From: Opitutaceae bacterium
GTDB lineage: Bacteria; Verrucomicrobiota; Verrucomicrobiia; Opitutales; Opitutaceae
Assembly: GCA_005792355.1 (NCBI GenBank)
Contig: SXSC01000218.1
Span: 1-57,938 of the forward strand
Direction: 5' to 3'
Length of the DNA: 57,938 nt
In this document: positions 43,312-51,164 of the stretch, piece by piece
Layout: every line of letters starts with the position of its first letter
Numbering within the stretch: the first letter of the stretch is position 1
Made by a program: the position numbers and the translations under genes
The notes under the pieces: model-generated
What the model was told of the DNA's origin: nothing
Database searches by the model: none
The model's input: the letters and a program-made list of their open reading frames with translations, nothing else

Positions 43312-44928
43312 ATGAACCTCGCCGTTCCTTCGTCCCACTCCGCGCCGCGGCTCACCGCCCGCCTCATCTTCGCCCTCACCGCCGTCGCGACGGTCGTCGT
43401 CCTTCGCGCCGCCGAGCCCGCGATCCCCGAGGGTTTCCGCCCGATCTTCAATGGCCACGATCTCAACGGCTGGCACGGCCTCAACCCCCACTCCGTGGCC
43501 AAGCTTACCGGCGAGAAACGCGACGCCAAGCTCGCGCAGATGCGCGCCGAGTTCGCCGAGCACTGGCGCGTCGAGAACGGCGAGCTCGTCAACATCGGCA
43601 CCGGCCCCTACGCGACCACCGACGCCGAGTTTGGCGACTACGAGCTGATGCTCGAATACCGCACCGTCGCCAAGGCCGACAGCGGCATCTACCTGCGCGG
43701 AAACCCGCAGGTGCAGATCTGGGATAAAAACCAGGCCTTCGATCCGAAGAAACCCGACCGCCGCCCGCACCTCGGCTCCGGCGGTTTGTTCAACAACACC
43801 CCGAAAACCCTCGGCCGCGACCCCATCATGGTCGCCGACAAACCGTTCGGCCAATGGAACACCGTCCTCATCCGTCAAATCGGCGCGCGCGTCTGGGTCA
43901 CGCTCAACACGCGCCTCGTCGTCGAGGGCGCACCGATGGACAATTTCTGGGAGAAGGGAAAGCCGTTCCCCGCGCGCGGGCCGTTCATGCTCCAGACGCA
44001 CGGCGGCGAGATCCGCTGGCGCCGCATCTACGTGCGCGACGTCCCGGCCGACGAGGCGCAGCGCACGCTCGCCACGCCCGCGCTCCCCAACCCCACGCAG
44101 TTCGACGCCGCCTACGGCCCGCACCCGAAGCAACTCATCCATTTCTGGAAGGCCGAGTCGGCCGCACCCACGCCGCTGCTCTTGTTTGTGCACGGCGGCG
44201 GCTGGCAGGGCGGCGGCCGCCTGAGCGGCCTTTCGACCATGCTGCCCGCCATGCTCCAGCGCGGCATCTCCGTCGCCTCGGTCGAGTATCGCTTCATCGT
44301 CGAGGCCACTGCCGACAATGTCGTGCCACCGGTCAAAGGTCCGCTGCACGACGCTGCGCGCGCGCTCCAGTTCATCCGCAGCAAGGCCGCCGAGTGGAAC
44401 ATCGACAAGACCCGCATCGCCGCCAGCGGCGGCTCCGCCGGCGCCTGCACCTCGCTGTGGCTCGCGTTCCACCCGGACCTGGCCGACCCCACCAGCGCCG
44501 ATCCGATCGCGCGTGAATCGACCCGCCTCCTCGCCGCCGCCGTCAATGGCGCACAGACCACGCTCGACCCGCAGCAAATGAAAGCGTGGACACCCAACAG
44601 CACCTATGGCGGCCACGCCTTCGGCCTCGGCAAATTCGACAACTTCCTCGCGCAACGCGGCACCATCCTCCCGTGGATCGCCGAGTATTCGCCCTACGCG
44701 CTCGTCTCGCGCGACGACCCGCCGGTGTACCTCTTCTACACGGCCGCCCCCGGCCTCGGCCAGCCGCAGAAAGACCCGACCCACACCTCGAACTTCGGCG
44801 TGAAGCTCCAGGAGCATTGCCGGGCCAACGGCGTCGCCTGCGAGCTGGTTTACCCCGGCGCGCCCGCAGTGAAGCACGCCACCACGCAGGATTATCTGAT
44901 CGCCATGCTCACCGCGCCACGGCGCTGA
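43312..44928 (+). CDS. Secreted fusion of DUF1080 domain and alpha/beta-hydrolase esterase
   Basis: A 538-aa exported protein. After a signal segment (LTARLIFALTAVATVVVLRA), residues 40-260 form a DUF1080 domain (FRPIFNGHDLNGWHGLNP, GDYELMLEYRTVAKADSGIY, RGPFMLQTHGGEIRWRRIYV). Residues 280-538 form an alpha/beta hydrolase: oxyanion HGGGW, nucleophile elbow GGSAGA, and a late His in AVKHATTQDY. The two activities would release acyl groups and cleave a (3-keto) glycosidic bond in one polypeptide. Adjacent to the glycosidase-like gene; probably secreted or periplasmic. Start ATG 43312; no Shine-Dalgarno. Confidence 0.88.
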   Translation: MNLAVPSSHSAPRLTARLIFALTAVATVVVLRAAEPAIPEGFRPIFNGHDLNGWHGLNPHSVAKLTGEKRDAKLAQMRAEFAEHWRVENGELVNIGTGPYATTDAEFGDYELMLEYRTVAKADSGIYLRGNPQVQIWDKNQAFDPKKPDRRPHLGSGGLFNNTPKTLGRDPIMVADKPFGQWNTVLIRQIGARVWVTLNTRLVVEGAPMDNFWEKGKPFPARGPFMLQTHGGEIRWRRIYVRDVPADEAQRTLATPALPNPTQFDAAYGPHPKQLIHFWKAESAAPTPLLLFVHGGGWQGGGRLSGLSTMLPAMLQRGISVASVEYRFIVEATADNVVPPVKGPLHDAARALQFIRSKAAEWNIDKTRIAASGGSAGACTSLWLAFHPDLADPTSADPIARESTRLLAAAVNGAQTTLDPQQMKAWTPNSTYGGHAFGLGKFDNFLAQRGTILPWIAEYSPYALVSRDDPPVYLFYTAAPGLGQPQKDPTHTSNFGVKLQEHCRANGVACELVYPGAPAVKHATTQDYLIAMLTAPRR

Positions 44929-45126
44929 GTGTTCGTCCGCCGGGCGAGGCCCCCCGGGCGAGGCGTTGTTCCCGCTGATCGGAAAATGGGGCGCTTCGAG
45001 AGGGTCAAACCGGGAAGCGAGCGCGCTCGCAGCCGGCCCCGGAAACGATCCGACTCGCCGCGCCCGCGCGGATTGCTTTGTTCGATCCCGGCCAAACCCG
45101 ACCAACTGGCAAATGGCTCCCGCTCC

Positions 45127-45624
45127 ATGAAAAACCGCTTCACTGTCTTCGCGCTCCTCAGCTTGTTTTGCGAAAATCTCCCCGCGGCTGCGCCGGACCG
45201 GGTTTCGGTCCGTCCCGAACTCGTCATCACCACGCTCGGTTTCGGTTCCTGCGCCCGGGAGGAACGGCCCCAACCCATCTGGGACACCATCAATGCCGCC
45301 CGCTGCGATGCCTTTGTCCTTCTCGGCGACAACATCTACGGCGATTCCCCCGATCCGCTCGTGCTCCGCGCGAAATACGCCCGGCTCGCGGCCATGCCCG
45401 GCTTCGCCCGGCTCCGCCAGATCACTCCGCTGTTCGCCACGTGGGACGATCACGATTATGGCATCAACGACGGGGGAGCTGGTTTCCCCGGCGCGGCGGC
45501 GTCGCAAAAGGAATTTTGCGACTTCTTCCAGGTGCCGGCCGCCTCACCCCGGCGCACCACCCCCGGTGTTCACGACTGTGTGGCGCTTGGCCCGGATCCC
45601 GATCCAAAGGGGTCAGGTCGCTAG
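45127..45624 (+). pseudogene. 3'-truncated PhoD-like phosphatase
   Basis: Starts normally with a signal peptide (MKNRFTVFALLSLFCENLPA) and the family motifs FGSCAREERPQPIWD, FVLLGDNIYGD (metal Asp/Asn) and LFATWDDHDYGINDGG, then ASQKEFCDFFQVPA and PGVHD. The homology stops at about 45595, where the 126-bp GGGGTCAG element begins at 45609. The last ten or so codons come from repeat DNA. The rest of the phosphatase domain is not found downstream, so insertion was accompanied by deletion. Confidence 0.75.
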
Positions 45625-45734
45625 TTGCTACTTCGCCTGCGGGTCTTCGGTGCGGAGGGAAAATACGGCTGACGGGCTCTCCCGCGGCACCCGAATTCTG
45701 GAGTTAAAAAACTAGCGATTAACGGACTGACCCC
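45609..45734. repeat. 126-bp element with GGGGTCAG/CTGACCCC ends, uninterrupted copy
   Basis: Ends GGGGTCAG (45609) and CTGACCCC (45734) are inverted, as are the sub-terminal TCGCTAGT and ACTAGCGA. A close copy at 50671-50917 has the MITE inserted at its ACTAG. No coding capacity. It abuts the truncated PhoD gene. Confidence 0.8.
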
Positions 45735-46050
45735 GGCGGCTTTTGTTTCGCGCAAGGCATCGAGCGCGCCATCGCCGTGAGCGGGCTCCAGCAAGCCACT
45801 GGTCAGCGCCGAAAGAACTGCGGGGCGGGCATCGGTCTTTGGCGGTGATCCTGATGCGGAGCGTCGTGGGCATTACCGGGAAAAATCCGCCGCCTTACCC
45901 GAAGGTAAAACCCGTAAGGCGACTCGCCCGCCAGCTGCAGCGCCCGCTTTGCCCGGCGTTGCCAAGACGCGTGTTGCATTTTCTCGCGGGCCTTTCTCGA
46001 CTGGCTGTGACGGTTCCTCCAGCCCCCGCGGTGAAGCCGACTCGCGCCCC
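45735..46050. other. Intergenic region, no gene recognised
   Basis: Lies between the 126-bp element and the dehydratase gene. A 37-codon open frame (GGFCFAQGIERAIAV...) at 45735 may be the tail of a deleted gene but I do not recognise it. Confidence 0.4.
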
Positions 46051-47340
46051 ATGAAAAAATCCGCCCCCTCCCCGCGTCCCGTTTTGCGACGGGATTTTCT
46101 CGAAACGGTCTTCGGAATTCTCACGGCCACCGGACTCGGTGCCACGCTGTCTGCCGCCGAGCGCGCACCGGCGCCGGTTTATGGCGCGGCGACGCGGCGC
46201 ACCGAGGGCCGCCCACCGGACTTCCCGGTGAAGCTCCGCATCACGAAGCTGGAGACGATCCTCGTCAAACCGCGCTGGCTGTTTCTCAAGGTGCACACCG
46301 ATGCCGGCGTCATCGGCCTCGGTGAGCCGATCCTCGAGGGCCGCGCGAAGACGTGCGCGGCGGCCGTCGCCGAGGTGGAGCCCTACCTCGTCGGCAAGGA
46401 CCCGCGGCACGTCGTGCATCATTGGCAGGCGATCTACCGGCATGCGTTCTACCGCGGCGGGCCGATTCTCACGAGCGTGCTGAGCGGCATCGACCAGGCG
46501 TTGTGGGACCTCAAGGGCAAGCTCCTCGGCGTCCCGGTCTACGAATTGCTCGGCGGGCCGACCCGCGACAAGGTGCGCGTCTACGCGCACGTCGGCAACG
46601 ACCCGGTGCGCCTGAAGGAACGGAAGCAGCAGGGTTTCACGGCGTTCAAGACCGGCATCAAGAACATGGTGCAGTCGGGCCTCGTCGCGAACCAGCAGTT
46701 CATCGAGGAGGCCGTGGCGACGTTTGCCGAACTCAAGCAAGCCGGCGGCAAGAACGCCGACATCGGCATCGATTTCCACGGCGCGATCAGCCCGGCCAAC
46801 GCCAAGCTGCTGATCAAGGGGCTCGAGCCGTACCAGCCCTTTTTCATCGAGGAGCCTGTGCAGTGCCAGAACGTCGACCTCATGGCCGAGATCGCCCGCA
46901 GCACGCATCTGCCGATCGCCACGGGCGAACGCATCTTCACGAAATGGGGTTTCCGCGAAATCCTTGAGAAGCATGCCGCGACCATCCTCCAGCCCGACAT
47001 GTGCCACGCCGGCGGCATCATGGAGACGCGCATCATCGCGGGCATGGCCGAGGCCTACTACGCGTCGATTGCGCCGCATAATCCCCTCGGCCCGATCTCG
47101 CTCGCGAGCGGGCTGCAGCTCGCGGCGGCGATCCCGAATTTCCTCTGCCAGGAGCAGGTGAGCCTCGGCGAGGGCTACATCAAGGAGCCATTCAAAATCG
47201 AAAACGGCTACGTGCGCGTGCCGACCAAACCCGGGCTCGGCGTGGAACTCGATGAGGCCGCCATGGCCGACAAGCTCGGCCACGACTGGATGAACGCCGA
47301 GACGTATTTCGAAAAAGACGGCTCTGTTGTCGATTGGTGA
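46051..47340 (+). CDS. Enolase-superfamily sugar-acid dehydratase (D-galactonate dehydratase-like)
   Basis: Mandelate-racemase/muconate-lactonising family enzyme of 429 aa. A twin-arginine-type leader (RRDFLETVFGILTATGLGA) is unusual for a normally cytoplasmic dehydratase. Then LEPILVKPRWL-like capping domain (KLETILVKPRWLFLKVHTDA), DGIDQALWDLKGK region, and metal ligands in GIDFHGAISP, FFIEEPVQCQN and ATGERIFTKWG. The His-Asp pair is in IAPHNPLGPISLA. This pattern (FHG, EEP, GER, PHNP) fits galactonate/altronate-type dehydratases producing 2-keto-3-deoxy acids. The leader suggests export or an Opitutaceae-specific variant. Substrate inferred only. Confidence 0.85.
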   Translation: MKKSAPSPRPVLRRDFLETVFGILTATGLGATLSAAERAPAPVYGAATRRTEGRPPDFPVKLRITKLETILVKPRWLFLKVHTDAGVIGLGEPILEGRAKTCAAAVAEVEPYLVGKDPRHVVHHWQAIYRHAFYRGGPILTSVLSGIDQALWDLKGKLLGVPVYELLGGPTRDKVRVYAHVGNDPVRLKERKQQGFTAFKTGIKNMVQSGLVANQQFIEEAVATFAELKQAGGKNADIGIDFHGAISPANAKLLIKGLEPYQPFFIEEPVQCQNVDLMAEIARSTHLPIATGERIFTKWGFREILEKHAATILQPDMCHAGGIMETRIIAGMAEAYYASIAPHNPLGPISLASGLQLAAAIPNFLCQEQVSLGEGYIKEPFKIENGYVRVPTKPGLGVELDEAAMADKLGHDWMNAETYFEKDGSVVDW

Positions 47341-47390
47341 CCCCGGCGGAGACCGGGCTCACGTCCGCACGGACGGGCGGGGTCAAGCCT

Positions 47391-47469
47391 TCCTTCCGGT
47401 TCACGCCCGAATGGGAACTCGGGCTGCGCTACGCCGCCGTGGATCGGCTCGTCATTAAATATCGTGCGC
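47391..47469 (+). pseudogene. Porin (OprP-like) fragment, copy A
   Basis: Encodes SFRFTPEWELGLRYAAVD, which matches the FKFTPEWELVVRYAAVDSNG strand region of the porin at 28459, then diverges into RLVIKYRA. The 3' half (47427-47469) is repeated at 50616-50657. Confidence 0.5.
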
Positions 47470-47637
47470 GCGGAGAACCACTGGAGGCGGGCACTCGGAT
47501 TGGAGCAGCGCGATGGCGAGGTCGCCGAGGGGTTGGTCGGTCGGCACGCGCACGGAGCCGGCGGGAAAATGTTCCGCGCGGCGCTCCGGCGTGACTTTCT
47601 ATTTCAACGTGGCGCGGCTCGGTGTTCCAGGTGATGT

Positions 47638-48000
47638 TCAGGTGGGTGAACGTTGCTGGCACAGCACGAACGACATCCCGGCGGGATCTTGTAGGATGCA
47701 GAGCGCGTTCCCATCGGGCAGCACCGACTTGGGGATGATGACCGTGGCGCCCAGTTTGGTCGCGCGCGCGACCGTCGTGTCGATGTCGTCGACCCCGATG
47801 TGCAGTTGCACGAAGGACGGCTTGCCGGGCGGCGCGGGCCAGACGCCGCCGTCGATACCGCGACTCTCGCCGGTGGCGACCTGGCGGTAGCCGAGCGGGT
47901 TGTCCTGCGTGACACGCCAGGAAAACAGTTTCTGATAGAACGCCGTGACCTGGTCCGGCTCGGGGGTGATGATCTGCCAATGGATGACGGGATTAGGCAT
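47638..48000 (-). CDS. VOC superfamily protein (glyoxalase/bleomycin-resistance fold)
   Basis: A 120-aa single-domain protein with two beta-alpha-beta-beta-beta modules: VIHWQIITPEPDQVTAFYQK with LFSWRVTQ, then FVQLHIGVDDIDTTVARATK and ILQDPAGMSFVL. Typical of small VOC enzymes or binding proteins; metal ligands are not certain. Its start overlaps the end of the upstream helix-turn-helix gene by 8 bp, so they are coupled. Confidence 0.88.
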   Translation of the reverse strand: MPNPVIHWQIITPEPDQVTAFYQKLFSWRVTQDNPLGYRQVATGESRGIDGGVWPAPPGKPSFVQLHIGVDDIDTTVARATKLGATVIIPKSVLPDGNALCILQDPAGMSFVLCQQRSPT

Positions 48001-48397
48001 GGGGAAAGGCGGGGAAAAACCAGTCGGCCGGCGTGCGCATCACGAGCTGGCGGTCGTGCAGGAGGCGCGCGAGAGCGGCGTTGACGGCGTCGAGCGGCAG
48101 GCAAGTGCGGGTGGCGATCCAGCGCGAGTCGGCCCGGAAGGACTTGAGCCGCGCGAGCCGCAGAATGGCGCCGGCGTGGTGGCGTTCACAGGCCTCGGCG
48201 ATCTCGGTCGGGCCGAGATGGAGCCGCCGGCCGAACTGCCGCACAAGGCGCGGTGTGAGCACGCGGCGGCCACGCATGACCTGCGAGAGCGTGGCGTGGT
48301 CGGTGCCAAGGTCGCGCGCGTAGGCGCGCAGCGAATACCGGGAGTTGCCGTGCCGGCGGCGGGCGATTTCGGTGACGAGGAGCTGGCGCAAGTCCAC
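47993..48397 (-). CDS. Helix-turn-helix regulator (TIGR02147-like)
   Basis: A short DNA-binding protein of about 134 aa. The DLRQLLVTEIARRRHGNSRY and SLRAYARDLGTDHATLSQVM segments form an XRE-like helix-turn-helix of the type found at the N-terminus of TIGR02147/DUF4423 regulators. RRVLTPRLVRQFGRRLHLGP and a C-terminal winged-helix-like segment follow. The start is uncertain: GTG 48397 begins the conserved part, but the frame is open to 48586. A GCGCTGTATTGCGCGC stretch lies just upstream. Coupled to the VOC gene and may regulate it. Confidence 0.7.
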   Translation of the reverse strand: MDLRQLLVTEIARRRHGNSRYSLRAYARDLGTDHATLSQVMRGRRVLTPRLVRQFGRRLHLGPTEIAEACERHHAGAILRLARLKSFRADSRWIATRTCLPLDAVNAALARLLHDRQLVMRTPADWFFPAFPHA

Positions 48398-48540
48398 GCG
48401 CGCAATACAGCGCCTTGAGCGCGGGCGGTCAACGTCGGCCCAAGGTTGCCACGCGGAAAGTGGGGCAAACCTCCCCGCGCCCGAGGCCGCGACTCGCTCC
48501 CTGAGTTTTCCCGGGCGGATCGCGGACGACCCGAAGCGCT

Positions 48541-48734
48541 CAACCCGCCGGTTGCAGCCGACCTCGCGATGGGGCGGGCGATCCAAATAGGACCACTAGG
48601 GTGCGACCAATAACTTTCGTGACGTGTAGCTGCGAGCGCCAGCGAGTGGACCACCGGCGCGCTCCACTCGCTGGCGCTCGCCGCTACTTGTCACGCTACT
48701 TTGCGGTCGGCACACCAGCGATCAGCGGGTTGAA
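48541..48734. repeat. Inverted repeat of the CAACCCGCTGGT family, split by the MITE
   Basis: The left arm begins CAACCCGCCGGTTGCAGCC at 48541; the right arm CCAGCGATCAGCGGGTTGAA is at 48715-48734, directly after the MITE. The intact copy at 28329-28408 shows the arrangement without the insertion. Confidence 0.7.
48600..48714 (+). mobile_element. 115-bp MITE, copy 1 (inserted in a palindromic repeat)
   Basis: Begins GGTGCGACCAATAACTTTCG and ends TTTGCGGTCGGCACA. The two halves are nearly complementary around the core GAGTGGACCACCGGCGCGCT. Flanked by CTAG (48596-48599) and CCAG (48715-48718). About 95 percent like the copies at 50779 and 57855. No coding capacity. Confidence 0.85.
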
Positions 48735-48843
48735 CTTCTGGCTGCCCCCCGGTCGCGTGGCGCAGGAGACCGGCCCGTCAGATGCATCCGAAAGGCCGAG
48801 GGTCACCCGACCGGCCAAGCGGGTTGGGTCCGACCAGTCGGCG

Positions 48844-50544
48844 TCAGAGTTTGATCGTGCGCGGCCAGCCGGGGAACTGCGCGGCCCCGGGTTGGGTGGC
48901 GTCCGCAAAGCGCGGCCAGCACTCGAAGGTGACTTCGCGCGTGGATTTCTTGAAACGGATCAGGCCCCAGCCGTCGGCCCAGCCGGGTTTGCCGAGATGC
49001 GCCGTGCGCGTGGCCTGGCTCGCGTATTGGGCGGTGTCCGGATTGGCGTAGGCGACCATCGTGATCTTGTTGTTGAAGCCATCGAGGTAGTCGCCGGTCC
49101 AAGGGAGCGGCGACTGGGGAATAGGATTGGCGCCGGGCTTTTCGTTTTCGGGCCACCACCAGCGGCCGTAGTAACTGTTGTCGATCGCGGGGACGACGAA
49201 AGCCCACGGGCCGTCGCGGTGTCGGTCGATGCCATGCTGGATCAGCGTGGCGATGTGCTGGTCGCCCGCGATGTGCACGGCGTTGGCGGCTTTGATCAGA
49301 CGGAGGGCGGCCAGCCGGCCGGATTGCGGCCAACCGTTGGAATCAAGATCGGCATGGAGACGGCCTTTGGGGCCGCCATGGAGATGGGCGCCGCCGCAGA
49401 AACCCGTTTGCGAGAGCACCGCGCGGAGGAACACCCCGTCGGTGCGACGTCCCCACGCGGAAAGAAACTTCAGCTGGCGTTCGCCGAGGAGTTGCAGGCC
49501 GGGGGTGTCGATAACGGCGGGATCGTACTTGGGATCGAGCACGTGGTCGGGCCGGGGACCCTTCATCGGGTGGCGGCCGAGCGGACCGGTCTTGAACTTG
49601 CGATCTTCGATGATCGCGAAATCGACCCCGCCGAGGTTGAGGTTCGTGAAATAAACGCCGATGCCCTGCTCGACCGGTGCGGGATCGAAGGGATCGGGGA
49701 GGTTGCCCGTCTGTTGGCGCTCGACCATCTTCACATATTCGTGGTGGAAGAAATAACCGCCGCTGTCTCCGGCGGGCGCCGTGGCGATCTTGCCGTTCTC
49801 GCCCCAGAGATTCCCCTGGCCGATGTCGTGGTCGTCGGGGATGGAAACGCAGGGGCGGCCGCGGAAGATCTCCCTGAACGCGAGGCCAAACTTCAGCCAG
49901 GCCGCGGTGTGTTCCTTGTGATCGTAGCTTTGGTCTCCGGAGAAGAAAACCAGGTCGGGGTCCTGGTGATTGAGGTTGCGGGTGTATTCGGGGCGGAGAC
50001 CGCGGTCGCGATTGGAATTGCACGAGAGCGCGACGAGTTTGATTTCGTCCTTGGCGGTCGGGTTCTTCCGAATCAGGCCCTCAAAGACGGCGCTTTCGCC
50101 GTGACGGAGTCGGTATTTGTGGTCGCGGGAATCGTCCCATTTTTCGAGGCGAAACACGGTGGACCAACCCAGATCGTTGACCGAGCGACGGGCCAACTCG
50201 GTCCAGCGGCCGTTGCGTTCGATTTCGAGGCGCACCTCGCGGGTTTCGGCGGGATAGAGCGGATAGAGTTGGGCGCTGAGCTTGAGCACGCGTTCCGAGA
50301 GCGTGTAGAGACCGAAGGCCACGACCTGGCTCCGCGGTACCTTGAGATCGATGATGGGGTTTTCCGGGCGATTCCACCAGTCGTTCACGCAAAGACTGTC
50401 TTCACCCTTGAGAAAGGGGGCTTTGACCGGCGGCTCACCGTGGACCTCCGCTTGCGCGCCCACCGCCCAGGGGCCAAAACCAAGCGCGAGACAGGCCCCA
50501 AGCAGCCAGGAGCGCAGGCCGGAACCGAGAGAGAGCGTTTTCAT
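48844..50544 (-). CDS. PhoD-like metallophosphatase (alkaline phosphatase D family)
   Basis: A 566-aa exported phosphatase/phosphodiesterase. Signal peptide at LRSWLLGACLALGFG through GAQA, an N-terminal fibronectin-like domain (LSAQLYPLYPAETREVRLEI), then the PhoD catalytic domain with VALSCNSNRD, DPDLVFFSGDQSYDHKEHT, CVSIPDDHDIGQGN and NAVHIAGDQHIATLIQHGID, carrying the metal-binding Asp, Asn and His. Full length, unlike the truncated PhoD relative at 45127. Acts on phosphate esters outside the cytoplasmic membrane; substrate unknown. Stands alone, flanked by repeats. Confidence 0.88.
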   Translation of the reverse strand: MKTLSLGSGLRSWLLGACLALGFGPWAVGAQAEVHGEPPVKAPFLKGEDSLCVNDWWNRPENPIIDLKVPRSQVVAFGLYTLSERVLKLSAQLYPLYPAETREVRLEIERNGRWTELARRSVNDLGWSTVFRLEKWDDSRDHKYRLRHGESAVFEGLIRKNPTAKDEIKLVALSCNSNRDRGLRPEYTRNLNHQDPDLVFFSGDQSYDHKEHTAAWLKFGLAFREIFRGRPCVSIPDDHDIGQGNLWGENGKIATAPAGDSGGYFFHHEYVKMVERQQTGNLPDPFDPAPVEQGIGVYFTNLNLGGVDFAIIEDRKFKTGPLGRHPMKGPRPDHVLDPKYDPAVIDTPGLQLLGERQLKFLSAWGRRTDGVFLRAVLSQTGFCGGAHLHGGPKGRLHADLDSNGWPQSGRLAALRLIKAANAVHIAGDQHIATLIQHGIDRHRDGPWAFVVPAIDNSYYGRWWWPENEKPGANPIPQSPLPWTGDYLDGFNNKITMVAYANPDTAQYASQATRTAHLGKPGWADGWGLIRFKKSTREVTFECWPRFADATQPGAAQFPGWPRTIKL

Positions 50545-50615
50545 GAGATTTGGGAAATCGGCCTGAAACCAGACATTTCACTGGAAATGGCAAGCGTGCG
50601 AGCCGACGCGCGCGC

Positions 50616-50657
50616 CGCTACGCCGCCGTGGATCGGCTCGTCGTAAAATATCGTGCG
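50616..50657 (+). repeat. Porin-fragment repeat, copy B
   Basis: CGCTACGCCGCCGTGGATCG and the following GGCTCGTC with AATATCGTGCG repeat 47427-47469 with few changes. It lies 14 bp before the second 126-bp element. Confidence 0.7.
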
Positions 50658-50670
50658 GGCTCCGATCCAA

Positions 50671-50917
50671 GGAGGTCAGGCCGCTAGTTGCTACTTCGCC
50701 TGCGGGTCGTCGGTGCGGAGGGAAGATGCGGCTGACGGGCTCTCCCGCGGCACCCGAATTCTGGAGTTCCAAGACTAGTGTGCCGACCGCAAAGTAGCGT
50801 GACAAGTAGCGGCGAGCGCCAGCGAGTGGAGCGCGCCGGTGGTCCACTCGCTGGCGCTCGCAGCTACACGTCACGAAAGTTATTGGTCGCGCCACTAGCG
50901 ACTAACGGACTGACCCC
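50671..50917. repeat. 126-bp GGGGTCAG element, copy split by the MITE
   Basis: 50671-50778 and 50895-50917 together match 45609-45734. The left end reads GGAGGTCAG, the right end CTGACCCC at 50910-50917. The MITE lies at the ACTAG that is single in the intact copy. Confidence 0.8.
50779..50894 (-). mobile_element. 116-bp MITE, copy 2 (inverted, inside the 126-bp element)
   Basis: Reverse complement of the copy at 48600: begins TGTGCCGACCGCAAAG and ends TTATTGGTCGCGCCA. Flanked on both sides by CTAG (50775-50778 and 50895-50898), while the empty element at 45609-45734 has CTAG once. This is a clear target-site duplication. Confidence 0.9.
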
Positions 50918-51049
50918 GGCGGCGATCGCATCTTCTGGGCGCCGTTCGCGCGCCTCGGCTGGTCCCGGGACGCCGGCTGGCTTGGCGTTTATCTCGCGGT
51001 TTATCTTCCGATCATGTTCGTCCTGCGGCGGCTGCTGGGCCTACCGTGA
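50918..51049 (+). pseudogene. C-terminal fragment of a membrane protein
   Basis: Directly after the 126-bp element an open frame without start codon reads GGDRIFWAPFARLGWSRDAG and a hydrophobic helix (WLGVYLAVYLPIMFVLRRLL), then stops. It looks like the tail of an integral membrane protein, perhaps of the metal-dependent hydrolase (YdjM-like) type. The rest is missing. Confidence 0.45.
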
Positions 51050-51065
51050 TGCGCATGAACCCTTC

Positions 51066-51163
51066 GAAATCTTGAAATCGGGCATCGGGCATCACTCGCA
51101 AGCAGCAATCGCATCCAGGTCGGGCATCTAAAATCTTTCATCGGTCATCTGAAATCTCAAATT
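51066..51163 (+). repeat. Heptamer array upstream of the four-helix/epimerase fusion
   Basis: Units GAAATCT, TGAAATC, GGGCATC, GGGCATC from 51066, then GGGCATC, TAAAATC, TTTCATC, GGTCATC, TGAAATC, TCAAATT up to the nucleotide before the start region at 51165. Confidence 0.8.
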
Positions 51164-51164
51164 T

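Noticed and set aside
50545..50660. Possible coding frame running from 48601 through 50646 on the plus strand (681 codons)
   Set aside because: It is the antisense shadow of the PhoD-like phosphatase and begins within the MITE; no domain is recognisable.
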